Below, piece after piece: positions 9,801 through 18,291 of a stretch of DNA of 64,000 nucleotides. Source of the stretch: Borrelia persica No12 (GTDB lineage Bacteria > Spirochaetota > Spirochaetia > Borreliales > Borreliaceae); NCBI RefSeq assembly GCF_000500045.1, contig NZ_AYOT01000225.1:62001-126000 (forward strand), in the 5' to 3' direction. The notes below the pieces were generated by a model that worked only from the letters and a program-made list of their open reading frames with translations, ran no database searches and was not told the DNA's origin. Position 1 is the first letter of the stretch. Each line of letters opens with the position of its first letter. A program made the position numbers and the translations under genes.

Positions 9801-10131
9801 AATAGTAGGACTCTTCCCACTTGCATTTTCAGATTCAAATAATAGTAGTCTTTTAAAGCCCATTGCTTTTACCTTTATTGGTGGGATGATTGCTAGTACA
9901 TTTTTGGCTTTGCTTTTTATTCCTATGCTTTTTGAAGCTTTTTCTAATTTTTCGATAAAAAATTTTATTCTGGTGAAATTGTTGTTTTTTGTTTGCAAAA
10001 TAAATGGCAAAAGGAAAAATGTCAATTTGTTAAATAAGAATAAAAATAATGACAATATTTCTAAAATTGATGCTAATGGTAATGTTAAAGTTGATGATAT
10101 TTTTGATGATGTTTTTATTGACGAAGATTAA
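6862..10131 (+). CDS. besB: RND multidrug efflux transporter BesB (AcrB type)
   Basis: This is the inner-membrane, proton-driven pump of the BesABC system, which exports drugs and other amphiphiles. The 1089-residue protein has the RND layout: one N-terminal helix, a large periplasmic loop, TM2-6 and then a repeat of this pattern. The TM4 motif reads GMLVDCSIVVIEN, keeping the first relay aspartate but with Cys where AcrB has the second. The TM10 motif reads GVVVNTGIVLVDYIN, with Asn where AcrB has Lys. I use ATG 6862 because TGAGGT lies six bases upstream. A low-complexity Asn/Asp-rich tail ends the protein. Confidence 0.95.
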   Translation: MLVKKVVNKPITMLILFSLLIILSIYTFSRLNIDLFPEFKSTSLRISTDYAGSSAKEVEEKVTRILEGNLSLVKNIETMTSSSYKGYSDIILKFYHGTNLDLALNEVRDTLELSKGSLPKDASFPRVSRGFRPDEGVSVISFLIYANRSIVDLKRYADEILKPRLERLDGVGVVHVSGGGSKHILVEVSQNRLEAYGLNLSDIVPFISSQNVELSVGDVFDDDLKYPVQVSGNFNSINDLEDVVIAYKPYSLKDNSFVQVRLRDIATIKAISEKKRYVYYNDRHNDNRPSIEVSIEKQNDANFVTVSDAVNEELKKIKLILPKDISLDIFADNAEYIREAISSVSNSAYSGAFLALCIIFFFLRSFRATVIIGIAIPLAIIITFCLMYFANISLNIMSLSGLALSVGMLVDCSIVVIENIYRYRQKGAKLISSAILGTQEMMLPIIAATVTSICVFAPLLIFKSELGIIGDLIKDFAFTIVISLTVSLFVAIFLVPVLSSYYIGLYTVFQKPIKNKLIERIDSVLYKISAFGEKSYVILLNWVLNRKLVFLLFVTCSFIVSLLLFPFLDVSFMPKEYSPVINFSFGFPKETSLDVSKFYSDKVLEILKSEIKTYKGIISEVYSKGFIFKVLLPSKKEVDGDIYNEEEIQYRISQHVKRVCPILDPNNIFSSSSSFGGPTIEIKIMASNFESAKEYGKLLVGLLEKNFSSIVNPRLNIEEDLQIDIDIDREKAYSYGISIETIAREVKASIHGISSGKYVEDGVSYDILLKLDKGDIVDLKGLDDIFVINKFGVKVPLSLISNFKKINGVKRLFRENQSLVVKLTAGIAPNESLASVTRDLVDFVTNKVPQKDGIFVKFEGEYDEFKKIMKQFKLIILMAILLVFGVMAAQFESLLKPFIILFTIPLTLIGVILVYFISREKIYVLTAFGMLMLVGVVVNTGIVLVDYINLLLKRGFALREAVIEAGRSRFRPIVMSSLTSIVGLFPLAFSDSNNSSLLKPIAFTFIGGMIASTFLALLFIPMLFEAFSNFSIKNFILVKLLFFVCKINGKRKNVNLLNKNKNNDNISKIDANGNVKVDDIFDDVFIDED

Positions 10132-10139
10132 GATTTGAT

Positions 10140-10445
10140 ATGGGGGGGGATTTGTATAGAGTTGAAGTAATTTCTAATTTGTCTTTGGAAGTTGATCTTC
10201 ATGAATATATAAGTAAGATAGAAGATGATTTGGGTGAAATTATATATTATTCTAAGATATATAATGTTAGAGGAAAAGGGATAAAGGGTGAAAAACAGTG
10301 TAATTCAATATGGCCTGAAGAAAATTTTATTCTTATAGTTTATACTGATAGTTTAGTTGTTGTAGAAAAATTAAAAAATGCTATTGAGATTTTAGATAAA
10401 GAATATCCTACTGAAGGAATTAGGTTTTTTGTTATAGGTAATTGA
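10140..10445 (+). CDS. Small conserved protein, possible PII-like fold
   Basis: This is a 101-residue protein of unknown function directly after besB. Reading secondary structure by eye gives strand (LYRVEVIS), helix (LHEYISKI), strand (EIIYYSKIYN), strand (FILIVYTD), helix (VVEKLKNAIEILDK) and strand (GIRFFVIGN). This beta-alpha-beta-beta-alpha-beta pattern resembles PII and related ferredoxin-like folds, and small PII-like proteins do sit beside RND pumps in some bacteria. The second codon runs into eight consecutive G bases (10142-10149). The start may be ATG 10140 or TTG 10152. Function is inference only. Confidence 0.7.
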   Translation: MGGDLYRVEVISNLSLEVDLHEYISKIEDDLGEIIYYSKIYNVRGKGIKGEKQCNSIWPEENFILIVYTDSLVVVEKLKNAIEILDKEYPTEGIRFFVIGN

Positions 10446-10659
10446 GATTGTTGGTTTTTTGTACCTTTATTCAATTTGTATTTTTAAATTGTTTATTAAT
10501 AAATTTATCATTTAGCAAATTTATTAAATTAATGTAAAAGAGCTATAATGTGTTTTATTAATTTAATATACGATCAAATAATGTTGAATTATGATTTTAT
10601 TATTTAAGATGTTATAATTATTAATAATATTCGTTGTAGTGAGTGTGTAGTAGTATCAT

Positions 10660-12552
10660 ATGTCAATAGTAAAAACTTTTTTTGAAATTGCTAGTAAGCA
10701 TGGTTGTGGAATTGCACAAATATATAAGAATAATAAAGACTATTTTAGAGTTACTTATTCTGATTTGAAAAATAATGTTTTAAAGTTTGCTGCTTTTTTG
10801 AAGAAAATGAATTTGGGATATCAGGATAAGGTATTTATTTGTTCTGAGAATAGAATTGAGTGGAGTGTTATTGATTTTGCAATTTTATCTCTAGGTGCTG
10901 TAGATGTTCCAAAGGGAGTTGATATTACTCTTTTTGAGGCTGAAATAATTATTAATAATATTGCTCCTAATATGATAATAGTGGAAAATGTGGATCTTCT
11001 CAACTTGATTGTTAAGCTTAAATTTAATGTAAGGCCTATTATTGTTATTATTGATGATTTATGGGAAGAAGATAAATTACGCTTTAGTGATTTTGAAGTT
11101 TATACTTATAAGGAGTGTATTTTAATTGGAGAAAATGCAAGGCAGGATGAAGAGATTATTAGGACTGTAAATAATATCAATCCTGATGATATGGCTACAA
11201 TAATATATACTTCTGGTACTACAGGAAATCCTAAGGGAGTGATGCTTTCTCATGCTAATTTCCTTTATCAGGTGTCTAGTTTTAGTAGGATGATTAGTGT
11301 TAGTGAAGGGCAAATATTTATGTGTATTTTGCCGATTTGGCATTCATTTCAAAGATCGTTTTCTTATAATATTTTTCTTAAAGGTATGACTTGTTTATTC
11401 TCAAATATTGTTCCAAGAAATATGCTTGATGACATTAAGAATATTAATCCTCATTACATTGCAGCTGTTCCTAGACTTTGGATTGCAATAAGACAAAATA
11501 TTGTTAAAGAGATTTCAAAAAAGGCATTATGTATAAGATTGTTATTTCAACTTTTTGTTAAGTCTGCATGTATTAATGATATTTGCTATAGAGTAGTTTT
11601 AGGATTGTATCCTGATAATGGATTGGATCTATTGATGCCCATAAAAAAATTTTTAGGTCTTTTGGGATTAATTGTTTTATTTCCTTTTAAAATTTTGGGA
11701 AATTTACTTATTTTTAAAAAAATAAAGAAAATTTTAGGCAAGAATTTTATTGTTGGCATTACTGGGGGTGGCAGCATACCTTTATATATTGTTAGGTTTT
11801 TTAATTCAATTGGAATTGAACTTGCTAATGCCTATGGCTTAACAGAGGCATCTCCTGGGGTTGCATCAAATGAGCATGGTAAAATAATTATTGGTACTAG
11901 TGGAAAGATATTGCCTGGAACTATTGCTGAGATTAGAGATGAGAATGGCATGAAGCTTAAAAAACCTGGTAAAGGCATTTTATTCATTAAAGGTCCTCAA
12001 GTTATGCTTGGGTATTATCAGGATGCAGAGGCTACAAGGCAAATTATTGGTTGTGATGGGTTCTTAAATACGGGTGATATTGTTAAGTTGTCAAAAAATG
12101 ATGTTGTTAAGATTATAGGAAGAGATAAAGATACTATTGTTTTAAATAATGGAGAAAATATTGAGCCTGCGCCAATTGAAATTAAGCTTGAAGAATCTTT
12201 ACTTATTGAGAAAGCTGTTGTTGTGGGACAAGATCAAAAATTTTTAGGTGCATTAATTCTTCCTAATTTTGAGGAGATAAATAAGTATTTAGAGAGCATG
12301 GGCCAAGAAATTTGTGATACTAATAATAAACAACAAATTATTGAAAATAATATTGTTCTTAAAGTTATTGGAGATGAGATAAAAAAGCTTATTAATAGGG
12401 CCAATGGATTTAAACCTTTTGAACAAATATTAAGATTTGTCCTTTTAGAAAAACCATTTGAAGTAGGTAAAGAAATGTCTATTAAAATGGATATTAAGCG
12501 TAATTATATTGCAAATTTTTATCGCAATGAGATAAAAAATTTATTTTCTTAA
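10660..12552 (+). CDS. Long-chain fatty acid CoA ligase
   Basis: This protein activates fatty acids to acyl-CoA through an acyl-adenylate. Borrelia cannot make fatty acids, so salvage by such ligases feeds lipid and lipoprotein acylation. The 630 residues carry the AMP-binding P-loop YTSGTTGNPKG near 182-193, the adenylate motif YGLTEASPG near 388 and NTGDIVKL, with a C-terminal lid domain (IGRDKDTIVLNNGENIEP). A long basic, hydrophobic insert near 330-355 could give membrane contact. The start ATG lacks a clear ribosome binding site. The 3' end almost touches the opposing PBP gene. Confidence 0.92.
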   Translation: MSIVKTFFEIASKHGCGIAQIYKNNKDYFRVTYSDLKNNVLKFAAFLKKMNLGYQDKVFICSENRIEWSVIDFAILSLGAVDVPKGVDITLFEAEIIINNIAPNMIIVENVDLLNLIVKLKFNVRPIIVIIDDLWEEDKLRFSDFEVYTYKECILIGENARQDEEIIRTVNNINPDDMATIIYTSGTTGNPKGVMLSHANFLYQVSSFSRMISVSEGQIFMCILPIWHSFQRSFSYNIFLKGMTCLFSNIVPRNMLDDIKNINPHYIAAVPRLWIAIRQNIVKEISKKALCIRLLFQLFVKSACINDICYRVVLGLYPDNGLDLLMPIKKFLGLLGLIVLFPFKILGNLLIFKKIKKILGKNFIVGITGGGSIPLYIVRFFNSIGIELANAYGLTEASPGVASNEHGKIIIGTSGKILPGTIAEIRDENGMKLKKPGKGILFIKGPQVMLGYYQDAEATRQIIGCDGFLNTGDIVKLSKNDVVKIIGRDKDTIVLNNGENIEPAPIEIKLEESLLIEKAVVVGQDQKFLGALILPNFEEINKYLESMGQEICDTNNKQQIIENNIVLKVIGDEIKKLINRANGFKPFEQILRFVLLEKPFEVGKEMSIKMDIKRNYIANFYRNEIKNLFS

Positions 12553-12553
12553 T

Positions 12554-14434
12554 TTATTGTAGTATTATTTCAAGTTCTTTTATGTCTTTTAATTTTGTAT
12601 TGGGTGGGTGGGATTGTTGATATACAAATCCATTTCCTTTAATATTTATCTTTATATCTGTGTAGTTTTTTAAGATTTTCATTAAATCTCTTTTAGAGAG
12701 TCCTTTAAGATTTGGCAAAGTTTCTTTTATTTTATGCTCGATTATAGGTTTTGGTATGCTGATTTTTGAAGAAATTTGAATTTTATTGTATTCGCTTGTG
12801 TTGTCTTTCTGTTCAATTAAATTTATTATTTCTCTAGCCATTGGTGCAGCAATTCTTGTTCCATATATTATTTTTTTAGGATATCTATATACGACGTATA
12901 TAATATATTTTGGATCTTCTGTAGGATATATTACTAGTATTGAAGATGTATAATCTTCATCTGAATATTTACCTGTATTTTGATCTGTTACTTGAGAAGT
13001 TCCACTTTTTGCTGAAATATTTATGTTTTTTGTCTTAAGTTTTGGTATACCTCCTTTGTTTACGACTTCTTTCATCATTCTTAAAACTTCTTTTGCTGTA
13101 TACTTGGATATTACTTTTTTAATTTCTTCTTTGTGAAATTCTTGAACTGTATCTTCCATTTCATTGCTTATTTTTTTTATGATTTTTGGTTTTAGCATAA
13201 TTCCGTTATTACTAAGTACACTAGCTGCTTGTAATATTTGAATGGCAGAAACTCCTATTTCTTGTCCAAATCCAATTGTAACTTTACTTCGTCCTGACCA
13301 TTTTGAATGATGGCTTAAGAGACCTTTTGTTTCTCCAGGGAAAGGAAATCCAACTCTTGTTCCAAAACCAAAGTCTATTAATTTGTTATAAAAATATTCG
13401 TTACTTACTTTATCTGTAATATGAGCTATTCCTACATTTGATGAATAGATTAAAATTCCACTAAGGTCAATATAATCATAAGGAGGGTTTAATGTTTTGA
13501 TTGTAATTATTTCTCCTGATTTGAATTTTTTTTGGTATATACCGTTATCTAAAAATTTTTCGTTTGGTTTTAAAAGTCCACTGTCTAATAGGATAGCTAC
13601 TGTAAATATTTTATTTATGCTTCCAGGTTCATATGTTAATGATGTTGAAAAATTGTTCCATATTTCTTTAGAATATTGTGAATAATAATTGGCATCATAT
13701 TGTGGAAATTGAAGCATTGATAAAATTTCTCCATTCTTAGCATCCATTACCATGGTAATCATATTTTCCGGTTTATTTTCTTTGAAATATTTTTTTGCTA
13801 TTTGATTTATGCTTTTTTGGAGATCTATGTCTATTGTTAGATATATGTTGTTTATACTTGGTTTTTCATTTATGGATTGTTGTTTTGTAAGATCTTCATT
13901 TAATATTGAGTTTAGCGAGAATTCAATTCCTGTAAGTCCAATATTATCAGTACCTACAAATCCTGTAATATTGCTTGTCAATTCTTTAAATGGGTAAATT
14001 CTTTTGTAGTCTGGATAAAGTATGATGTCTTTTAATCTACCTTCTGATTGAATTCTTTCAATTAGTTCTGATTCTTCTCTTGTTATTTTTCGTTTGATAT
14101 ACATAAATCCTTTTTTTGATGATAGTTTTTGTTTTATTGTTTGAGGATCAATTTTAAGTATTGCACCAAGGGTTTCTGATGTGTTTACAATATTTTTTAT
14201 TTTACTTGGATCTGTTCCTAATGAATATGATTTTGAAGAGAAAGCTAGTATTTTGCCATTCCTGTCATAGATATTACCTCTTCTTGAAATTTGGTTTCTT
14301 TTTTGAGGGAAATATTGTATTTCTTTTGAAGACATTAGTATACAATATTTATAAATTGTTAACAATGTTATTATGAGAAAAATTACTAATATGATGTTTA
14401 ATCTTAAGCTGTTGATAAAATTTTTATTCATCAA
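12554..14434 (-). CDS. Penicillin-binding protein (FtsI/PBP2-type transpeptidase with PASTA-like tail)
   Basis: This is a DD-transpeptidase that crosslinks peptidoglycan, with an FtsI-like layout. After an N-terminal membrane anchor (about 8-30) comes a dimerisation domain. The transpeptidase follows, with catalytic Ser272 in PGSINK (Lys275), SSN at 331-333 and KSGTS at 476-480. A short C-terminal PASTA-like segment starts PNLKGLSKRDLMKILK. With TTG 14434 as start the product is 626 residues; ATG 14431 is the alternative. AAGGAG lies 11 bases upstream of the TTG. It is transcribed against its neighbours and ends one base from the acyl-CoA ligase gene. Confidence 0.92.
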   Translation of the reverse strand: MMNKNFINSLRLNIILVIFLIITLLTIYKYCILMSSKEIQYFPQKRNQISRRGNIYDRNGKILAFSSKSYSLGTDPSKIKNIVNTSETLGAILKIDPQTIKQKLSSKKGFMYIKRKITREESELIERIQSEGRLKDIILYPDYKRIYPFKELTSNITGFVGTDNIGLTGIEFSLNSILNEDLTKQQSINEKPSINNIYLTIDIDLQKSINQIAKKYFKENKPENMITMVMDAKNGEILSMLQFPQYDANYYSQYSKEIWNNFSTSLTYEPGSINKIFTVAILLDSGLLKPNEKFLDNGIYQKKFKSGEIITIKTLNPPYDYIDLSGILIYSSNVGIAHITDKVSNEYFYNKLIDFGFGTRVGFPFPGETKGLLSHHSKWSGRSKVTIGFGQEIGVSAIQILQAASVLSNNGIMLKPKIIKKISNEMEDTVQEFHKEEIKKVISKYTAKEVLRMMKEVVNKGGIPKLKTKNINISAKSGTSQVTDQNTGKYSDEDYTSSILVIYPTEDPKYIIYVVYRYPKKIIYGTRIAAPMAREIINLIEQKDNTSEYNKIQISSKISIPKPIIEHKIKETLPNLKGLSKRDLMKILKNYTDIKINIKGNGFVYQQSHPPNTKLKDIKELEIILQ

Positions 14435-14497
14435 GTATTTAGATACTCCTTGTGTTTGAGTAAATGTTATAACACTTAAGGATTTTATTATGAATGT

Positions 14498-14525
14498 TTG
14501 ATTAATTTTTTCTCATATTTATAAT
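14498..14525 (+). promoter_or_regulatory. Candidate hisS promoter
   Basis: TTGATT (14498-14503) and TATAAT (14520-14525) are separated by 16 bases. They lie in the divergent region between the PBP gene and hisS, about 50 bases before the hisS start. Confidence 0.6.
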
Positions 14526-14574
14526 ATTATATTATGAAAAGAGTAAATTTGAAATTAATAGAGGTTTAAATATA

Positions 14575-15945
14575 GTGGATGTTAGAACTTTAAAGGGTTT
14601 CAGGGATTCCTTACCACAAGATGCGTTAATTCGTACTCATATTATAAAACAAATATATAGTGTGCTTGTTTCGTATAATTTTGATTTAATAGATACTCCT
14701 ATTCTTGAGTATTCTGAATTTCTTTTGAAAAAGGGTGGGGATGAAGTAGAAAAGCAAATTTATCGGTTTAAGGATAATGGAGGCAGAGATGTTTCTATGC
14801 GTTTTGATTTGACGGTTCCTTTTGCAAGATTTATGGCTACTAATAAATGTAAGATTAAATTTCCTTTCAGAAGGTCTCAGATAGGAAAAGTATTTAGAGG
14901 TGAAAATACTCAAAAGGGTAGATATAGAGAGTTCATGCAATTTGATTTTGATATAGTGGGTGAGGATACTTTTCGTAGTGATGCTGAAATTTTATCTATT
15001 GTTTATTACGGACTTAGAGATATCTTTTTAAATTTTATTAAAGATTTTGAGAGAAAATTTGTTATTCATTTTTCCCATATTGGAATATTGCATGCTTATC
15101 TTGAGAAATTGGGACTTGAAGATAATGCCGCTTTTATTTTAAGAAATATAGATAAGTTGGATAAAATGGGGATTGAGACTGTACGAGAAAATTTGCTTGT
15201 ACAATTAAGTGAAGAGCATGTCGATTTAATATTAGAATTTGTGAATTTAGATGGAACTTTTTCTGATAAATTAAAGAGATTAAAAGGTATTTTAGTAGAT
15301 AATGATGCTGTTAAGAGAATTGAAGATATTTTTGTACATTTGAGTGTATTAAAAATTCAAGATGCCTTTAATTTTAATTTGAAGATAGTTCGTGGGCTTG
15401 ATTATTATACTGGACTTGTATTTGAGGCTGAGATGCCATGTGTTAATATGGGTAGTATTTGTAGTGGTGGGAGATACAGTAATTTATTACCTTTATTTTC
15501 TGGGTCTTTGCAGAAATTTTCAGCAGTTGGAGGATCTTTTGGTATTGATAGGATCCAAGATATAATTACAATTGAAAAATTTCATTATATTAAGGTATTT
15601 GTAGTTAAGGCCAGTTCTAGAGTATTGATTGTTAATTTGGACGATGATTTGCAGGATTATTATTATGGGCTTGCAGATAAATTTAGAGGGCATGATTATT
15701 CTAAGATAAATAATATTGCTTGTGAGGTATATCCTAAAAACAAAGATGGTAAAAATATTAAGGTGCAAAAGGATTATGCTATTGCCAAGTGTATAAGATT
15801 TTTAATTTTTGTAGGCCAGGAAGAATATAAAGAGAATAAGTTAAGGGTGAGAGATTTAACTAAAAATGAAGAATTGTTGTTGTCTTTTGATGAGGCTATT
15901 AAATTTATTAAGGGTAATGATAAGTTTTTGTGCACACCTTTTTGA
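14575..15945 (+). CDS. hisS: Histidyl-tRNA synthetase
   Basis: This enzyme charges tRNA-His, a class II aminoacyl-tRNA synthetase reaction in the cytoplasm. The 456-residue protein shows motif 1 around GFRDSLPQD, motif 2 as FRGENTQKGRYREFMQFDFDIVG, and the histidine-specific LDYYTGLVFEAE. An anticodon-binding domain follows in the last 110 residues. The start is GTG, with GAGGT nine bases upstream. The gene stands alone between two minus-strand genes and has its own promoter. Confidence 0.96.
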   Translation: MDVRTLKGFRDSLPQDALIRTHIIKQIYSVLVSYNFDLIDTPILEYSEFLLKKGGDEVEKQIYRFKDNGGRDVSMRFDLTVPFARFMATNKCKIKFPFRRSQIGKVFRGENTQKGRYREFMQFDFDIVGEDTFRSDAEILSIVYYGLRDIFLNFIKDFERKFVIHFSHIGILHAYLEKLGLEDNAAFILRNIDKLDKMGIETVRENLLVQLSEEHVDLILEFVNLDGTFSDKLKRLKGILVDNDAVKRIEDIFVHLSVLKIQDAFNFNLKIVRGLDYYTGLVFEAEMPCVNMGSICSGGRYSNLLPLFSGSLQKFSAVGGSFGIDRIQDIITIEKFHYIKVFVVKASSRVLIVNLDDDLQDYYYGLADKFRGHDYSKINNIACEVYPKNKDGKNIKVQKDYAIAKCIRFLIFVGQEEYKENKLRVRDLTKNEELLLSFDEAIKFIKGNDKFLCTPF

Positions 15946-15986
15946 TTAAAGAGGCTTAATTTTTTATGACTTTACTTTAATTAAGT

Positions 15987-17132
15987 TTAGCTTTTTTGTT
16001 CTTTTATTTTTCGAATTGTGATTGTATGCAAAGTCAATGTGTTTGTATTGTAGTCATATTCTATTTGTCCTAGTATTTCGACGCAATCTTTGGAATTGAT
16101 TTTAATGTCAAAGGTTGTTTTTGTTGTTATTATTCCCTCAAGGATATTTTTGTTGTATCCTACATAAAAGTCAAAATATGTTATGTTATTTTGTTTTTCA
16201 ATATTATTGACAAGTCCTTCCCATTTAACATATACATTTGAATAAATTAATGGATTTTTTTTAATTTCCTTTAGAACTAAATAATCGTTAAATGTGATAA
16301 AATCTGGTCTTGATATAAAGCTTGCAAGATTTTTGGCTTTAAGTTTGATTGATTCTGATGCATTTGAATTTAATATCTTATTTATTTCGATTCTTGCAAA
16401 ATTGTCTTTGCCTTTTTTTAAATGAGTTTTTATTTTTTGAAATGAATTTTTAATTTCAGTTTCAGTGAGTATGAATACAAATTGTCCTTCATGGTTCTTT
16501 ATCTTTTCTTTGTCATTTATTTTTATATCATCAATATATGTTGCTATATTTGTGATAGCTTTTTTTATTTTTGTTTGAGAGTCGTTTGATATTAATTTGA
16601 TATTTGATTTAAAATCTGTAAATAAGAATATTGCTATTAATAAAAATGAAATTCCAGCTGTTGCTAGTAGTATTTTTATTAATTTGGATAGATTTTCTCC
16701 TTTATTTATTTTGATTTCTGGGAATAACTTATCGTATATTTTGTTTTTATTGAGAAATAATGTTCCTTGAATAGGATGTTTTCTTATGATTTCTAATGAT
16801 AATTCTGAACGTTTTGTTTCTTGATTTTCTTCTATCATTTTAAGCCATATTTGTATGGCCTTGTCTTCTTTGCCTTGAGCTGCTAATAATATTGCTATTG
16901 ATTGTTTAATATCTGGTTCTGTTGGATTTAGAGTATATGCTTTTTTTAGGTATGTTTGAGCATTGCCTAAATTTCCCATTCTAAGATAAGACATTCCCAG
17001 TATATAATGATAAATGTAGTAATTCTTGTAAAAAAAAATTTCTTTTTCTATAAGTTTTATTGCATCTGCGTATCTATGAGAGTTATAGTAACTAATAGAT
17101 TTGTTAATAAGTTTTCTAGATGCTATTTCCAT
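15987..17132 (-). CDS. TPR-domain membrane protein of unknown function
   Basis: I cannot name this 381-residue protein. Residues 1-115 contain tetratricopeptide-like helices (SYYNSHRYADAIKLIEKE, then YILGMSYLRMGNLGNAQTYLKKAYTLNP). A single membrane helix lies at about 150-170 (ILLATAGISFLLIAIFLF). The last 90 residues are beta-rich (VKWEGLVNNIEKQ, YFDFYVGYN) and look like a small OB-type barrel, by eye only. This suggests a protein anchored in the inner membrane with a cytoplasmic TPR part and an outer soluble domain. It is divergent from the TPR-greA run, with promoters in the shared gap. Confidence 0.8.
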   Translation of the reverse strand: MEIASRKLINKSISYYNSHRYADAIKLIEKEIFFYKNYYIYHYILGMSYLRMGNLGNAQTYLKKAYTLNPTEPDIKQSIAILLAAQGKEDKAIQIWLKMIEENQETKRSELSLEIIRKHPIQGTLFLNKNKIYDKLFPEIKINKGENLSKLIKILLATAGISFLLIAIFLFTDFKSNIKLISNDSQTKIKKAITNIATYIDDIKINDKEKIKNHEGQFVFILTETEIKNSFQKIKTHLKKGKDNFARIEINKILNSNASESIKLKAKNLASFISRPDFITFNDYLVLKEIKKNPLIYSNVYVKWEGLVNNIEKQNNITYFDFYVGYNKNILEGIITTKTTFDIKINSKDCVEILGQIEYDYNTNTLTLHTITIRKIKEQKS

Positions 17133-17237
17133 AAATTTAAGCTTACCCTCATGATATTATTTTTAGTATTTTATATATAAATATTATCTTAAAAGAATGA
17201 TAAATAAAATATTGTTTTGTGTTTTCAATGGGTCAGT

Positions 17238-17265
17238 TTGACTAAAAATTTATTAATGTTATAAT
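17238..17265 (+). promoter_or_regulatory. Strong promoter of the TPR-greA-recA run
   Basis: TTGACT (17238-17243), a 16-base spacer and TATAAT (17260-17265) with an extended TG (17257-17258) make one of the best sigma-70 matches in the window. It lies 47 bases before the next start and probably serves the genes from 17312 onward. Confidence 0.75.
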
Positions 17266-17311
17266 TATGTAAGTCATTTGGGATTTATACATATTGTAAA
17301 GTGGTAGGAAT

Positions 17312-18256
17312 GTGTCATCAGAAAAGATCGCGGAATTAATCAAGGATATTTATTTAAGCTTCAGGAAAGGTGATTTTAAAACAGCTTTGATGAAATCGGA
17401 AGAAGCACATTCTCTTGATTTTGACAATATTGAAATTTTAACGGCTCTTAAGAGTTCTGTGTATTGGAATGGGCAAATTGAAAGTCTTGATAGAATAGAT
17501 AAAGATTATGAGAAGGCTGAGTTTTTAATAAGAGAGTGGAATAATTTTGCTAGAAGATATTTAAAAAAAATGAATTTTGATTTTATTCAAGGGCGTAACT
17601 CAATTAAGTATTTTATATTTCAGTTATGCTTAGATATGTATAAAAATATATATAAGTTACAACCAGAAAATTTGGACATTTTGATAAAGATTGCTAAGTC
17701 TTATAAAGGAATGGGTAATTATGAGAAAGCTATAATTGTTTTTTTGCAAATATTGGGAGATGCAAAGGATAATGCAGATGTTGTTGCTGAACTTGCTGAT
17801 TCTTATGCTCTTATTGATGAAATTAAAGAAGCCAAGGTATTATTTAGAGAGGCTTTTTTTATTAATCCGCAAAAGATAGATATAGATGCACTTGAATCTG
17901 AGATGATACTGAAACTGATAGAAGCTATTAAGAATGATAGAAATATTTCTGACACTCTTATTAAGGAGTGGATACCTGTTTATGGAGCACTTAATGGTGT
18001 TTTTAATATAAAAAGAGAATTAAGACCTATTGAGCTTGGTCATTTAAAACAGTCTGTTTATAGTTTGCGTAATGAACTTAAGGAAAAGTCTTATAGGTCA
18101 ATAAATGAGAGTATATTGCTTCCAAGGCTTATTAATAAATATTTTTGGCTTATTGATCATTATGTAAGGATAAAAGAAGATCGTGTTCGCATTGATGAAA
18201 TTTTATCTTATATTAAAGAAATAGATATAGGAATATATCAGCAATATGTCAATTAG
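17312..18256 (+). CDS. TPR-repeat protein of unknown function
   Basis: This is a 314-residue, soluble, helix-rich protein with tetratricopeptide-like repeats, clearest at DILIKIAKSYKGMGNYEKAIIVFLQILGD and the following VAELADSYALIDEIKEAKVLFREAFFINP. There is no signal peptide or membrane segment. The start is GTG; a GGTAGGA stretch lies close upstream, with short spacing. It heads the run TPR protein-greA-recA, 35 bases before the giant greA, which itself has a TPR-like N-terminus. A role with GreA or RNA polymerase is possible but is only inferred from position. Confidence 0.85.
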   Translation: MSSEKIAELIKDIYLSFRKGDFKTALMKSEEAHSLDFDNIEILTALKSSVYWNGQIESLDRIDKDYEKAEFLIREWNNFARRYLKKMNFDFIQGRNSIKYFIFQLCLDMYKNIYKLQPENLDILIKIAKSYKGMGNYEKAIIVFLQILGDAKDNADVVAELADSYALIDEIKEAKVLFREAFFINPQKIDIDALESEMILKLIEAIKNDRNISDTLIKEWIPVYGALNGVFNIKRELRPIELGHLKQSVYSLRNELKEKSYRSINESILLPRLINKYFWLIDHYVRIKEDRVRIDEILSYIKEIDIGIYQQYVN

Positions 18257-18291
18257 GTTGGTTTTAATAAAATTGATATTAGGAGAGTTGA

